Below, one piece after another: positions 1 to 13,163 of a stretch of 64,000 nucleotides of DNA; position 1 is the first letter of the stretch; the number at the start of each line of letters is the position of its first letter. Under the pieces are notes generated by a model, which saw only the letters and a program-made list of their open reading frames with translations, searched no databases and was not told where the DNA came from. Both the position numbers and the translations under genes were made by a program. The stretch is from Elephas maximus indicus (taxonomy: Eukaryota > Chordata > Mammalia > Proboscidea > Elephantidae). The stretch lies in NCBI RefSeq assembly GCF_024166365.1, contig NC_064835.1, forward strand, positions 61,980,607-62,044,606, in the 5' to 3' direction.

Positions 1-236
1 ATGCAAAGACATGAGCCACATTTCAAGAGAAGGAGGCAGGAGCAGTTAATTTTGTGGGGGATGTGAGTGAGCTGGGGCAGTGTAGTTTTTTTTTTTTTTT
101 TGGTGAAGGCATAAGAAAGTCTCCAGGGCTGAGAAGGGTATCTGAGGTAGCGGAAATGACAGAGGTAAAGACTCTGGACTGGGACCGTCTCACAGGAGAC
201 AGGAAGGAGGGCAACTAGTCTTCATGAGGTACTGCC

Positions 237-400
237 AGTATTTACTTCTGAATGTGGTTCACAGACACCTTGCATCCAAATCACCTTGGGAATTGCTACA
301 GATACAGGTTGCTGGGCTGTATATCCCAGAGCCACTGAATCAGAATCATTGGGTATTGGGCTCAGGCATCTGCATTTCATTTTATTTTATTTTGTGGAGT
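237..400. mobile_element. MER5-like hAT relic
   Basis: It has the pattern 'cacctt-gggaattgct ... ccagagccactgaatcagaatc ... ctcaggcatctgcattt', typical of MER5-class non-autonomous hAT elements. Old and diverged; boundaries are approximate. Confidence 0.55.
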
Positions 401-2034
401 TTTTATAAAATACCTTAAAAGTTAAAGATACTGATGGTTGAAAAATTAGAAAAAATCTTTTAAAAAGGAATACGAATCTCCCAAACAGCTAACATTTTGG
501 CTTTTTTCTTCTTTCTAATCTTTTTTCTTATGTATTCTTGCATACAGAAAGAAGGCAAAATATATAAACATAATTTATTTCTGGCCACTTTTCAATTAAT
601 ATAAGTAATTTGCCTTTTCATTGTAAATATTTATTTTTAATAAACAGAACAGTTATTTTTAATACTTACACAACATTTCATCATATACAATCATATATTT
701 AATCATATTATTATTCATGGTGTCTTTAATTTTTGAGTATAAATAATCTTGTGATAGATAGCTTTGTGCACCTTACATTTTCTTTTTTGATATTTAGGAT
801 GTTCTTCAAAGAAAAGAATTCTAAAAGTGAAATCACTGGGTTAAATGCCGTGGAAATTGGAAGAGTTTTTGGTTTCTATTACCAACACAGAGGCTGAACT
901 GATTTTTACTCCTAGAAGAAAAAAGTGCCTGTTTACCCCACCCTTGCCTGCATTCAGTGTTTCATTCTAAAATATTGGAAATTTTGTTAGGTAAAAATGA
1001 TACCTAGTTGATTTACTTTGAATTTTTGAAGTTGTTTCCAATGAGGTTGAATGTTTTCATATTTGCAACTTTTTATAAATTCTATTAGGCAAATTGTTTC
1101 TTCATGGCCTTTGTTTATTTCTCTGAAGGAGACATTGTATTTTTTTAATCATCAGTTTGCATTAGCTGCTAGCCCAAAGGTTGGCTTTTCGAACCCATTC
1201 AACCTTGTCACAGTCAAGAAAGCCCTATGGTGCTCAGCTCTACTCTGTAACAGACACGTGCGACTGCCAAGAGTCTGGTTTGTTTTGTTTCTTTTTATTT
1301 TTGTTGATATCAATCCTTCATTGCACTTATTGTGAATATTTTTTGTTTTCCTTTTAAACTTGATTTTATTTTTAACGTACTAGAAGTTCCGATTTTTAAG
1401 AGCTCAAACTATCATTCTTTTTCTTTATGACTTCTTTCACCAGAAATTTCATAAATACTCATATTTGAATTTTTATATTTAACTTTTGTATCTACTTGAT
1501 GTGTGTTTGGTGAGATAGTCAGAGTCAGAGATAGAAACAAAGATCCCACCTCCTCCAAATAACTAATTGGTTGTCCCAGGAAAATTCACTGCATAATCAT
1601 TTTTTCTCCTGTGGTGTCTGAAATTTTCTTTATTCTATATTTTCTCTTTACCTTTGTGTTGTTGCCAGATTATTTTAATTTGAATAACCCTGTTACATTC
1701 TAATGTTTGGATATGGAAGTTCTCCCCTCATAATTTTTCTTATTCATTTTGTTCTAAAAATTTTGCCTGTTTATTGCTCCAAACATGCTTTAGGATTATT
1801 TTGCCTAATGAAATATTGTGAGATTTGTATTGGAATTGCAATGAGTATATAACTTAATTTGGGAAGTGTTAACACCTTTACCTTCTTCAGTTTTCTTTTT
1901 ACAGCACATAATATATTTTTAGGGATTTCTTTAGAGATTTCACGCACTGTTACTACTGTGAATAAAATATTTTATCTATTTCTGAATTAGATATTAGTAG
2001 ATATATACAAATAGTATGTGTCATTTCTTGAGTA

Positions 2035-2255
2035 TGCTTTGGGGTTATATTAAGTATTTACCTAACTCAATCTTCAAAGCAACCTAATAAAGAAAGTATC
2101 ATAATCTCCCTTTCACAAATGAGGAAGCTAAGGCTTAGAGGGTTTGATTAACTCACTCACAGTTGAAGTGACAAAGGGGCAGAGGAGGGGTTTGCACCCA
2201 GATCTCCCTGCCGCTGACTCCAGGGTCTGTGCTCTGAACTTCACTACGTGACGTG
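2035..2255 (+). mobile_element. MIR SINE
   Basis: MIR core features on the plus strand: 'caaatgaggaagctaaggc', then a 'cacagttgaagtgac' segment and 'ctgactccagggtctgtgctct'. Diverged ancient SINE. Confidence 0.75.
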
Positions 2256-3172
2256 AATGCCATTGCATTTGATACAGTTATCTCATACCTATAGTGACTG
2301 AATCACGGATTTGGGGAAAAGCCGATACGAATTACAGGTCTGAAATCAACATTCTTTATTCCCAGTTGTAGTCTGCTCAACAAACCCTCTGATTCAAGCT
2401 GCAGAACACAGATTTGGCAGAAACAAGAATGCTCAGACAATACTCAGCTGAATTTATCAGAAGAATGTTGGAAAAACTCTATTAGCATTTTGCACACATT
2501 ATTTTGCATATCACAGACTGTACCATTTACAAATGAACCCCTCTGCATTTTCTTATGCAAAAAAAAAAAAAAAAAGCTTCTAGAAACCTCTAGATATTTT
2601 TAAAGTTTTCATTAGGTAGTCATTATAATGATACAGCATCAGTGCACCTATCTGAGATCCTGAGAGGGGAAATAAAATAGAAGGGTCATTTGCCTCAGCA
2701 TTTTAAGGTAGCATCAGCATTTTAAAGAAGCCTCCTGGCTGAGTTCAGGCTAGAGTAGGGCAACCACTGGGCTAGAGTGCTCGCTGGATGAAAGGAAGCA
2801 GCTGGGAGTCAGGTAGGACCAGATCCTTGCTGACACAGTAGGGAGTTAGGAACCTACCGTTAGTTAGTGAAGAGCTACTGAAGATTCCCTAGGAGATGAA
2901 GGACAGGATCTGATCTGATTTTTAGAAAGATAAGCTTTGCAGAAGCGTAGAGAATTAATTGGATACGTGAGGGCAGGACACAGGGAAACCAGCCAGGAAG
3001 CCATTGTAATAGTCCAGGTAAGAGATGCTGGCTGCCTGTGAGAAAGTGTCCATGGGGATGGAAAGCAAAGAAGGAAGGAAAAAACAAAGGATGTGAGAAA
3101 CATCTTAGAGGTACAGCTGACGGGACACAGGGGCCTATGGGATATGAGGGTCATGACGATGTATGATCATTA

Positions 3173-3529
<357 letters not shown>

Positions 3530-4035
3530 CTAAGACCATGCCATTGTCTGAGAGAGAACAGGGTCAAGCCACACATTTCTTCCTCTCCCCTTACGGCACA
3601 CACACAGGACTTGGACTTATCCTCCTCAAATACCCTCTGCTTGCACTTTTGTATCTCCGAATCTTTGCTCCTGCTGTTCCCTCCAACTGCTGTAATCCTC
3701 CTTATCCTCAGTTACCCATTTGGGAATCTGTCCCCTTCCTAGTCCCTCTGTTCAGACATAATCTCCCTCCTTTGTCCTCTCCTAGTGAAATAGTTTCCTT
3801 CTATTTCAGCCCATGATTTCAAGTTAGTTGTATGATATCTCCATAAAGCGTACACTTCTTAAAAGCAAGGGACTTAATTGCATACTTTAAAAAAAAAAAA
3901 AAGTATCTCCCAAGACTTAAGCCGGACATAATACCCTTACTGTATGCTTGAAGGATGTTGTTTTTGATCCTGGATATTCCTCTTTAAAGGGTCCTGCTCT
4001 GTTAGTTAATCATAAAAGAGAGCTCTTGCTCTCTA

Positions 4036-4222
4036 ACACACACACACCACTCTCACACACAGTCTCACACACACACACTCACATACTCTCATAGACACAC
4101 ACATTCTCACATAGTTATACACACACACACTTTTACACACATATACACACGCACTCTTACACACACACTCTAACACGCACACACATTTATACACGCACAT
4201 ATACTCACACACGCAAACACAC
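4036..4222. repeat. Imperfect (CA)n microsatellite
   Basis: About 190 bases of CA/ACAC units broken by TCT, TTT and CG changes, just downstream of ACTG2 exon 2 on the transcribed strand (so a GT-rich tract in the pre-mRNA near the 5' end of intron 2). Confidence 0.9.
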
Positions 4223-4268
4223 GGCTCAGTATAGTCTCCACGATCCAGTGCTTACTCCTAGTGGCTCA

Positions 4269-4448
<180 letters not shown>

Positions 4449-4659
4449 CTAGAGCACCTTGGGGGTCAGAGGAGAAGAACACTAGTGAGCCATTTGTTGA
4501 AATCATATTGGAGAGAGTCTTCTTGGCTTTGGGGTCTGTCTCCACCTGCAGCCAGGGCCCCGTTCCAGGAGGGACAGGCGTGAACTTGGTCTCCAAGTCT
4601 CTGGAAGTTCAAGCTTCCTCCCTCTGCCTTGCCTCTTAAAGACCTGAAATGGCTCCCAA

Positions 4660-5380
4660 GTTTTAATCCAATGGAGAGAACTTGTAAAAGACTTGAAGGT
4701 TAGGAAAAGAGCTGAAAAAATGTGCAATATACATAACGAAGGGTTAGTATTTACAATATATAAAGGATGCCTAAATCAATAATAAAGAACTAAACGGCCC
4801 CAAAGAAAAACAAAGACTATGAATAGATAATTGACAGAGAAGGAGATACAAACGTCCAACAGTTATATGAAAAGAGATGCTCAGCCTCACTAGTTATCGG
4901 GTAAGTGCAAATTAAATAAGACCATTCTCAGCCATCATATTGTTAAGATTAAAAGTTTTAGAACAGATGTTTGCAAAGGGAAAACTGTAGAAACACACAA
5001 ATATACAATGTAGAGCTACTCAAATGTCAAATTATAGGATACTGTACTGCAGTTAGGAGAAGAGCAAGGTAGATCTATATGGATTAACGTGGATAGATTT
5101 CGAAAACACTCTGCTGAGTGAAAAGAGAAAATTGCAGACTAGAATGTATTGGACAAAACTATTCAGGTGAGTTCTTTTTAAAGCACGAAACAATATTGTA
5201 TATTTTCAGTAATTTTCTATTTGTGGATATAAACACATAGCAAAAATCTCTGAAAGGATACATACCAAATGGATCATAGCGATTCCCTCTGGGGATGGGG
5301 AAGGAAACTGGGAGAGAAGGTGCTGGGTTATAGCTATAGTGCTTTAATTTTTACAGGGAGACTCTGTTCACCTAGAGTTT
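4660..5380 (+). mobile_element. L1 3'-end fragment
   Basis: The order 'ggatgcctaaatcaataat ... caaacgtccaacagttatatg ... gagatgctcagcctcactag ... gtgcaaattaaataagacc' is the mammalian L1 3' portion. It is followed by sequence like an old L1 3' UTR. No open frame. Orientation plus, antisense to ACTG2. Confidence 0.7.
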
Positions 5381-5389
5381 ATTTAATTA

Positions 5390-6527
5390 AAAGAAATAAA
5401 CTGAAACTATAAAATTCTTAGAGGAACAAGCAGGGGCAATGTTGTCAGGCCAAGCTTTCAACAATGGATTGTCTATCATTGTAACAAAAGCACAAAGAGC
5501 AAAAGACAAAATAAATAAATGGGACCTCATAAAAATTAAAAACTTTTGTTCATCAAAAAACTTTACCAAAAAAAGTGAAAAGACAAGCTAGTGACTGGGT
5601 GATATCTTTGAAAACCATATATCTGACAAGAATCTAATAACCAAAATATATATAGAACTTCACCAACTTAACAACAAAAAGACAAATAACTCAGTCATAA
5701 AATGGGCAAAGGACTTGAGTATACACTTCACCAAAGAGGACATTCAAATGGCCACCAGACACATAAAAAGATGCTTAGCATCATTAGCCATCAGAGAGAT
5801 GCAAATCAACACCGCAGTGACATACCATACTCCCACTAGGATGGCTAAGATCAAAACAACAGCAATGACAACAAAAAATCTCACAGAAAATAACAAATGT
5901 TGGAGAGGATGTGGGGCAATTGGAGCCCTTATTCATTGCTGATGGGAATGGAAAATGGCACAGCCATTGTGGAAAAGAGTGTGATGGTTCCTCAAAAAAT
6001 TAAAAACTCCTCTCCTAGGTACAAAAGACTTGAAAGCAGAGACTCAAACAGAGACTTTTATACAAATGTTCATGCAGCGTTACTCATAATAGCCAAAAGG
6101 TGGAAACAATCTAAATGCCCATCAACGGATAAATGGATAAACGAAATGTAGTACATACATGTAACAGAACACTGCTCAGCCAGTAGGACAAATGAAGTCT
6201 TGATACGTGCTACAGTATGGATGGAACTTGAAGACATTATATGGAGCGAAATAAGCCAATCACAAAAGGACAAATATTGTATGACCTCACTTACATAAAA
6301 AGACAAATAAAGGCAAAGTAAGGAGACCAAAGTTTATTAGTGATTACCAAGGGTGGGAGGAAGAGGAAAAAGGAGGCTTAACGATGATCAAAAAAAATCA
6401 CTTTGTTTAAGGGTAGGATTACATGGCCAGTTATAACTGCTGTCAATAAGTTGTACACGTGTTAAAAGATGAATTGGCAAAAGTTGTAGGTAGGTGTATT
6501 TACAACAACAACAACAAAAATAAGAGT
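5390..6527 (+). mobile_element. L1 ORF2 end and 3' UTR, truncated
   Basis: It begins inside ORF2 (frame around 5715 reads [24 protein letters not shown] L1 text) and runs through the end of ORF2 ('aatgttcatgcagcgttac', 'aatggataaacgaaatg') into the 3' UTR. It ends in an A-rich tail with repeated CAA at 6500-6527. Truncated at its 5' end and not coding. Confidence 0.8.
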
Positions 6528-6539
6528 GGCTTCTAAGGC

Positions 6540-7320
6540 TGCTTATGTACACCAAACACCTCATGGGATTTGGCTCCTTGGTTTGGCGGTTTAGGGTCAT
6601 GGTTTCATGGGACGTCCCAGTTAATCCTCCTAATAGCATATTTAGTGTTTCTGCTCCACTTCCTAGTTCATTGTGTAGTGCTTGGGGTCTTAAAATCTTC
6701 TTGCAAGCAGCCATCCAAGGTACAACAATTTGTCTCTATTCAACTGGAGCAACTGGAGAAGAAGGAGAATCAGGAATAGGAGGAGGATATGGTATGTGTG
6801 GCTAATTCCCATGAGCCCAGAACTGGATGGTGCCCAGGTACTATTACTGAACATTTTGATTAAAGAGTCCACAGAAGAATGCTGATCAAAAGGGAGGAAA
6901 TGCAGGACAGAATTTCAAAATTTCATGGATTCTAGGCTTTCTGGAGCCATAGAGAATAGCTGAACCCCTGAAACTATTGCCCTGAGATAATCTTTAAACC
7001 TTAAGCCAAAAATATCCACTGAAGTCACCTTAAAACTGGACAATAATTTAGGTTAACTAGTAAAAAAGATCTACCTTGACATTATGTTCTCTTAAGAACT
7101 ATTTATAAGGAATCACATTGACAACAGCAACTCAAAAGATTAGATAGGAACCTTAGGGAGCAGTGAGGTTATGTCAATGAGGAAGGAAAACTCAGACAAG
7201 GAGGGTGAGAATGTAATCAATGTCACTAAATTGTACATGTAGAAACTGTTGAATTTGTGTACATTTTGCTGTGCATATTCCCAAAAACAACAACAAAATA
7301 AATAAAATTTAGGGGAAAAA
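6540..7320 (+). mobile_element. L1 3'-UTR-type retroposon with A-rich tail
   Basis: A block that starts 'caccaaacacctcatggg', has a purine-rich centre at 6750-6790 and ends with 'aatgtcactaaattgtacatg' and an AATAAATAAAA tail near 7295-7310, all typical of an L1 3' terminus. It lies directly after the previous L1 end. The exact subfamily is not known to me. Confidence 0.55.
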
Positions 7321-7769
7321 AAGAAAGAAAATAGCATAAGATATTATTCAGGGAAAAGGAAGGAGTAGCTGTAGGTGACATGTACAGTCCTTAAGGAGAA
7401 GCTTGTTTATGAGGAAGGGGCAGCCTGGGAGGAGAGGGGAAAGGAAAGGACTTCATGATGGAACTCCACTGTACACTCCCACACCAGAAGAAGAAAATAG
7501 AGAATTCCCTCTCTGATGCTGATATCTCAATTGGGACAGGTGCAAAGTAATAAGGAAATTGATCTTTTCGAAATCTATTGCAGGTTTAAGTTAAAAGACA
7601 AACATTTGGCAAGCTTTGGCACTTGGTGATAAAGAAGAAGCGATAGAACCTCAGAAGATGGCATGAAGATTGACTCCTAGCCTGGGAGTCTGGGTGGGGC
7701 GGCGAGGACGTGGCAAGGGCCCAGCAGAGAGGGGCTGGGAAGTCTGACTGTCAAAAGTCCAAAGGAAAG

Positions 7770-8355
7770 TAATTATGAGCCCTAGAGACAGAAAGGGCCA
7801 CATGAACCAGAGACTACATCATCCTGAGACCAGAAGAACTAGATGGTGCCCTGCTACAACCGATGACTGCCCTGACAGGGAACACAACAGAGAACCCCTG
7901 AGGGAGCAGGAGAGCAGGAGATGCAGACCCCAAATTCTAATAAAAAGACCAGACTTAATGGTCTGACTGAGACTGGAAGGACCCCGGTGGTCATGGCCCC
8001 CGGACCTTCTGTTGGCCCAGGGCAGGAATCATTCCCAAAGCCAACTCTTCAGACATGGATTGGACTGGACAATGGGTTGGAGAGGGATGCTGGTGAGGAG
8101 TGAGCTTCTTGGACCAGGTGGACACTTGAGATCATGTTGGCATCTCCTGCCTCAAGGGGAGAGGAGAGGGTAGAGAGGGTTAGAAACTGGAGAAATGGAC
8201 ATGAAAAGTGAGAGCGGAGGGAGAGAGCGGGCCGTCTCATCAGGGGGAGAGTAACTGGGAGTATGTAGCAAGGTGTATGTAAGTTTTTATGTGAGAGGCT
8301 GACTTGATTTGTAAACTTTCACTTAAAGCACAATAAAAATTATTTAAAAAAAAAA
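7770..8355 (+). mobile_element. 586-bp poly(A)-tailed retroposon with 14-bp target duplication
   Basis: It is flanked by perfect direct repeats AGTCCAAAGGAAAG at 7756-7769 and 8356-8369, and ends with AATAAAAATTATT then A11. This is an L1-type insertion. The same sequence recurs in reverse at 35050-35767 and 58540-59210. The 58.5-kb copy extends further at the 5' side, so this copy is 5'-truncated. It is probably the 3' UTR of an afrotherian L1, but a non-autonomous L1-mobilised family cannot be excluded. The short frames inside it are not genes. Confidence 0.85.
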
Positions 8356-9159
8356 AGTCCAAAGGAAAGACAGACCGGAGGCACTGAAAGAGAAGACAGC
8401 TGTGAAGGAGGAAGGCCTGGCAAAGCTTCATTCAGAGTGTATGACCACAGGTGGTTCTGCCGAGAAGGAGGAGAGAGGAGCTGCCGAAATCTGTGATGCT
8501 GGCTCCTAAGGCCCATGTACAAAGATGGGCCACAAAGACCATGACCCAACAAGCGATGAAATGGCACCATAGGCTTGTAAATGTGGCACCAGAAGGCTAA
8601 AGGTAGAGAATGAGCAGAAGTGTATTAACAAAATTCCAAGTATAGAAGGAAGCCCTTTCAGCTAAGCACACTAGGGGAGAGGCTTGTGGTCACTCCCTGA
8701 ATCCAGCTTTACTTCGGATCTTTTCTGATCCTCATGGCCCCCCATAGCCAGGGAGATCAAGTCCCAGCCCTTTTAAGTGGGCCCACAAGGCCCAGCAGGG
8801 CCTGGTCCTGGCCTGCGTCTCTAGGCTCACCTTCCCTCTCACCCCGTCTTGGCCCTCTCACTCTGGCATGCTGGGTTTCTCTCCATTCTCTGAACTGTAT
8901 CATCTTATTACCTTCTGGACTTTTAAACGCAGAGTTTGGAATGCCCCTCACCCCACCTGTTTGCCACACTAACACCGGTCGCCCCTTAGGTCTATGCTTC
9001 AACACAGCATATTCGTGAGTCCTCTCTGGCCCACTAGTCTCTGTTAGCAGCCTCTTTGCTCCCAGAGCACCGTCAACTGCTCCTGCCAGGGCAACAACCA
9101 TGTCTGCTTAGTGAGCCTCCCCTGTGACTGGTGAAGGCAGGGGCAGAGCTGTCTATTTC

Positions 9160-9235
9160 CCCAGTGGTTCCCAGTGTGCCCAACACAATGCCTGGCCAAT
9201 GTCTGCTACGAAATAAATGAGCGAATGAAGAGATG
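9160..9235 (+). mobile_element. L2 3' end
   Basis: 'gtgcccaacacaatgcctgg' followed by 'aaataaatgagcgaatga' is the typical L2/MIR-type 3' terminus. Confidence 0.65.
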
Positions 9236-9859
9236 GGTATCAAGGAGAAAGATTTTCAGGCCAAAAAAAGGTAAGAGGAAATCAAAGTCTGAGATGAGTT
9301 GGAGACTGAAGGAAAGCACCTAGCTTCTCAAAATAATATTTTCTCTGGGTCTGAGCAGTTCTGAAATGGCAAAGAAACTACCTAACCTCCTATCATAGTG
9401 GAAGAATGGGGAAGTGGAGAGATGTCAGAAGACCGGAGATGGGCAAAAACTCCAGTGTTCAAAATGGGCCAGAAGGATTGTCCTAAAACCCCCAAAATAT
9501 CTTAATATGCAAATTGGGCAAGATTCCAGAAGGTTATTAAAGATGTAACACACATGCGTATTAATACTCAGGAAAAAAAAAGTACTGGTATCTTACAACC
9601 GTTAAGGGTTCACCAAGAGCAAATGTCAGGGTAACGGCCCTCCGTTTTTTCCCCAGGAATCCAGGGGAAGGTGGGAGCCAAGTGCCTTACCTTCAGCGAA
9701 GTATCTGGCAAAGCCTCCCTCGACATCCCTATTGATAAAGCTATGCGGGCTAAGGGATAATATAACTAGACATACTTCCATTTTCCTGAGCTACTGTAAC
9801 TGCAAGGTGTTAATTAGTGGATCAATGTCAACCCCCACCCAGGGGCAACAATATACTTC

Positions 9860-10015
9860 GGGGCCCCACTCTTGAACTTTTCTTGCATGACATTTTTATT
9901 AGTGACTTAGATGAAAATACAGAGCACATGCTAGTCAAATTTCCAGATAAAACAAAACTGGATGGAAGAATCAAAACCCAAGAAGATCTCAGAAGGCAAA
10001 GAAAATGAGCTGAAT
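9860..10015 (+). mobile_element. CR1/L3-clade LINE fossil (reverse transcriptase)
   Basis: The plus-strand frame reads FISDLDENTEHMLVKF then PDKTKLDG. This matches the CR1/L3 pattern F-I-x-DLDE...KFADDTKLGG around the RT catalytic motif. The motif has decayed (FADD to FPDK). An ancient, inactive LINE relic; flanking sequence from about 9.4 kb may belong to it. Confidence 0.6.
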
Positions 10016-10859
10016 CAAATAAGATTAAACATAATAGGATAAATAAGAGGCTCTCCACGTGCGTCTCAATAACCAAACTGAGGCAGCTCTTCTTCAGCAT
10101 CTGTGAGCAAGACCTGGTGACTTGGTGACGGCTGCCCTTGCTGGCACGGGTATGGGGAAGCGGGCTTGAATTCACTGCTGGTGACTGTAAAATTATACTA
10201 CTTTTTTTGAAGGGAAATTTGGAAATACTTATTAAAAGCCTTAAAAATGTAGTGCGTGACTTTTGACTCAGCAAAGGCGCTTTTGGGAATTTCCCCTTGG
10301 GTGGTTTTAATTCTGGATGATTGCAATGATTTGGGCAAGAGCCTGTTTATCGCCACTTTCTTTAAAATGACCAACACTGAAAACAATGTTAATATTGAAC
10401 AAAGTTACTGAATAATAAGTAAATTGGTTTGCAAACTAATTGCCAGAAACCTCCACACAATGGAACGAGCAGAGTCTTTAACGCAATGGAAAAAGTGCCA
10501 GGTGTTTCATTAGGAGTAAAATAGTATGTCCATTGTTGTCATTTTTGGTAAAAGTATATTTTTTAATGAAAAAAATTGGGGGCACTTCTGTATATTTTAT
10601 TATATAGCAAAACCTGCAAAAGCTGGAAACTGTAATGCAGAAACTTGTCAGAGAAGGAAAACTCAAATATTTCCCATTCAGTTGAGTGATAGAAAAGTGG
10701 TAAGATTGCATCCAGTCAAAGGCGGAAAACTTGTGAGAGCTGGAAAAACGAGGCCTTCCTGTTGAGTTGTGGCTCTCACAGGTTTCACTGTATATATTCG
10801 CACAACGATAGTAAAAAAAGAAAAAAAAAACCACAAAATAATTGGGGTCCCTTCACATA

Positions 10860-10985
10860 TACTATACTATAAACCTCACAACAGTCCCATTTTATAGATC
10901 TGGAAACCAAGGCTCAGAGAAAAAGAACTCAGCCCGAGGTCTCCAAGCTGGAAAGAGGCAGGGCTGGCTGACACCAACCCTAGGC
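10860..10985 (+). mobile_element. MIR fragment
   Basis: 'cctcacaacagtcccatttt' then 'aaaccaaggctcagagaaa' is the MIR core. Confidence 0.7.
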
Positions 10986-11084
10986 AGGTTCCAATGCCTA
11001 AACAGGCACCACCCTCCCCATTTTAGTGAAACTGTCGTCACTTCCCCATGTTTGGTGGTTTTGCTTCTGCCTATATGTCTCTCT

Positions 11085-11175
11085 GGAGCCCTGGTAGCGC
11101 AGTGGTTAAGAGCTCGGCTGCTAACCAAAAGGTCAGCAGTTCGAATCCACCAGCCCCTCCTTGGAAATCCCAGGA
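11085..11175 (+). mobile_element. AfroSINE, 5' half
   Basis: tRNA-like head 'gccctggtagcgcagtgg' (A box) and 'agttcgaatccaccag' (B box), then the first body bases; the rest is missing. Its translated open frames are artefacts. Confidence 0.9.
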
Positions 11176-12269
11176 CTGTGTCTCGATGTAGGTTCGTAGC
11201 TCCAGCATCTAACTGGGGGTTTAGCGCATAGTAGGTTCTCGATAAATATAGGGTAAAAATCCCACCACCTGAGTGACCACCTCCCAAAGGTCAGCTCTGC
11301 CCTGGGATCCCCAGAGTCCCTGCAATCCCCTCCCATGATGGCTGATTTAGAACAGCATGGGGGCAGCCTTCTCAGTACAAGCTGGCCAGCACACAGCTGG
11401 GCTTCCTTGCTCAAGCAGGTGGCCCACCTGAGGGGAAAACAACCTAGAAAGCTAGAAGGTGACCGAGAGGCAAAGCTGCACCTCTGTGACTGCCTTGCTC
11501 TCAGCTCCCTTCACTCTTGTGTGATTTATAGTTCGAGCCTGTCTGGCTTTTCAATGAAGCCTTTGTCTGCCCCCTGGAGTTCCTCACACACAGAAAGAAA
11601 GAAAGCCTTAGACTTTGTTTCCCAAGCAGAGCGGCAGCTGACACAAGCCACAAAGGGACTTAAAGCTGTCAACAACCCCATTCTGTAGCACTTTAGGTGG
11701 TTTGCAATCTGCTTTTCTGAAGGCAGAACCAAATGAGGAGGGAGGGAGGTGAAGGCGAGGTTAGGGCTGCTGGCCTGGGCCCCACACTGCCCTGGGAAGA
11801 AGGATTTTACTACACAGCCAGATTTCCTGGGACATCTCTGCCAGGAGAAATTCTAAACCTTTCTCAGCTGCTTTCTTGTAATTTGTGGCTAGACTTGAGC
11901 CTGTCGGCAGAAAGAGAGCCAAAGTCACTGTGGTTTCCCAGGGTCACAGCGGCTCTATGCTTGCAGAAAGCTGAGTGAATTGTTCTGTTGCTTTCAGCAC
12001 GTACTACATCTGGGCTTCATTGAGGATTTCATGGAGTTAGAAATGCAACTTTTCTTTTTCTCCCCAAAGATGGCCCAAAACCAAAGACATAAAGAGAACA
12101 GAGGATTTGCTCGCTCACCCATCTCCCTGGCCATCCCACCTCAATGCAAGAACAGAGCAGGAATTCTTCAGGGGCAAGGCTGGGCTTCAGACATCCTCCC
12201 ACCTCGCCTTTCTGTGCCCTTCTCCTCCTTGCTGGCACCCGCTGCCCATAGCCCCGCAGCCCCATGAGT

Positions 12270-12560
12270 CCCTCTCTGGCTCTCAGTTTCCTCAATCATA
12301 AAATGGAAATGATAACATCAATCTCCTGGGATGATCGATCAAATGAAATAATGGAAGTGAAAACAACAAAAAACCCAAACCTGTTGCTGTTGAGTTGATT
12401 TCAACTCATAGTAACCCCATAGAATAAATTAGAACTGCCCCACAGCATTTCCAGGGAGTGACTGGTGGATTCGAACTGCCAGACTTTTAGTTAACAGCCA
12501 AGCTCTTAACCACTGTGTCACCAGGGCTCCAATGGAAATGAAAGTGCTTTATAAATTGTA
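12270..12560 (+). mobile_element. MIR interrupted by an AfroSINE
   Basis: The MIR text 'ctcagtttcctcaatcataaaatgg' resumes after the SINE with 'aaagtgctttataaattg'. The break carries a 13-bp target duplication (AATGGAAGTGAAA at 12350-12362, AATGGAAATGAAA at 12531-12543). Confidence 0.8.
12363..12530 (-). mobile_element. AfroSINE, full length
   Basis: Reverse copy: tail 'aacaacaaaaaacccaaacc', body 'ctgttgctgttgagttgatt', tRNA-like head ending 'accagggctcc'. Target duplication in the host MIR as given for that element. Confidence 0.92.
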
Positions 12561-12770
12561 AATCTGGGTCAACAAACTAAGGCCTGTTTTGGTACGGCCC
12601 GAGAGCTAAGGATAGTTTTTTGCAGTTTTGAAATAGTTGAAAAAAAGCCAAAGAAGAAAAATATTCCAGGGCCATAAAAATTATATAAAATTCACATTTC
12701 TGTGTCCATAAATAAAGTTTTATTGGAACACAGCCATGCCCAATCATTTACCTATGGTCTAGGGATGCTT

Positions 12771-12975
12771 TGGAGTCCCTGGGTGGTGCAGTTGATGTAC
12801 CAGCTACTAATCAAAAGGCTGGAAGTTTGAGTCCACTCAGAGTTGCCCCAGAAGAAAGGTCTGGCCATCTACTTTAGAAAAATCAGTCATTGAAAACTCT
12901 GTGGAGCACAGTTCTACTCTGACACACATGGGGTCTCCATGAGCTGGAATTGACCCTACAACAATAGGTTTACTG
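12771..12975 (+). mobile_element. AfroSINE, long form
   Basis: Head 'ggagtccctgggtggtgcag', middle 'gaaaggtctggccatctac' (the extra module of the long subfamily), end 'gagctggaattgaccctac'. Inserted in the hAT-like relic, with TGCTTT repeated on both sides. Confidence 0.85.
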
Positions 12976-13046
12976 GTTTATAGCTGCTTTAGCTACAAGG
13001 GCAGAGTTGAGTAGTTGCAAAGAGACTATATGGGCCACAAGCCAAA

Positions 13047-13163
13047 AAGCCAAACCCACCGCTGTTGAGTTGATTCCGATTTCCAAGGAGCAGCTGGTGG
13101 ATTTGAACTGTCAGCCTTTTGGTTAGCAGCCAGAGCTCTTAACCACTGCACCACCAGGGCTCT
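13047..13163 (-). mobile_element. AfroSINE with internal deletion
   Basis: Reverse copy in which 'gttgagttgattccgatt' joins directly to 'tccaaggagcagctggtgg'. CTATATGG is repeated on both sides as the target duplication. Confidence 0.88.

Noticed and set aside
4036..4222. CRISPR or other spaced array
   Set aside because: A plain CA microsatellite in a mammalian intron. No spaced direct repeats of CRISPR type occur anywhere in the window.
11091..11160. A tRNA gene
   Set aside because: A and B boxes are present, but the cloverleaf is not complete and the same text recurs across the window as SINE heads. The tRNA-Gly-like head at 15365 is likewise part of a SINE.
10842..11287. Frames of about 130 residues on both strands
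   Set aside because: They are a chance read through a MIR and an AfroSINE head (text such as LVAQWLRARLLTKRSAVRIH is translated SINE).
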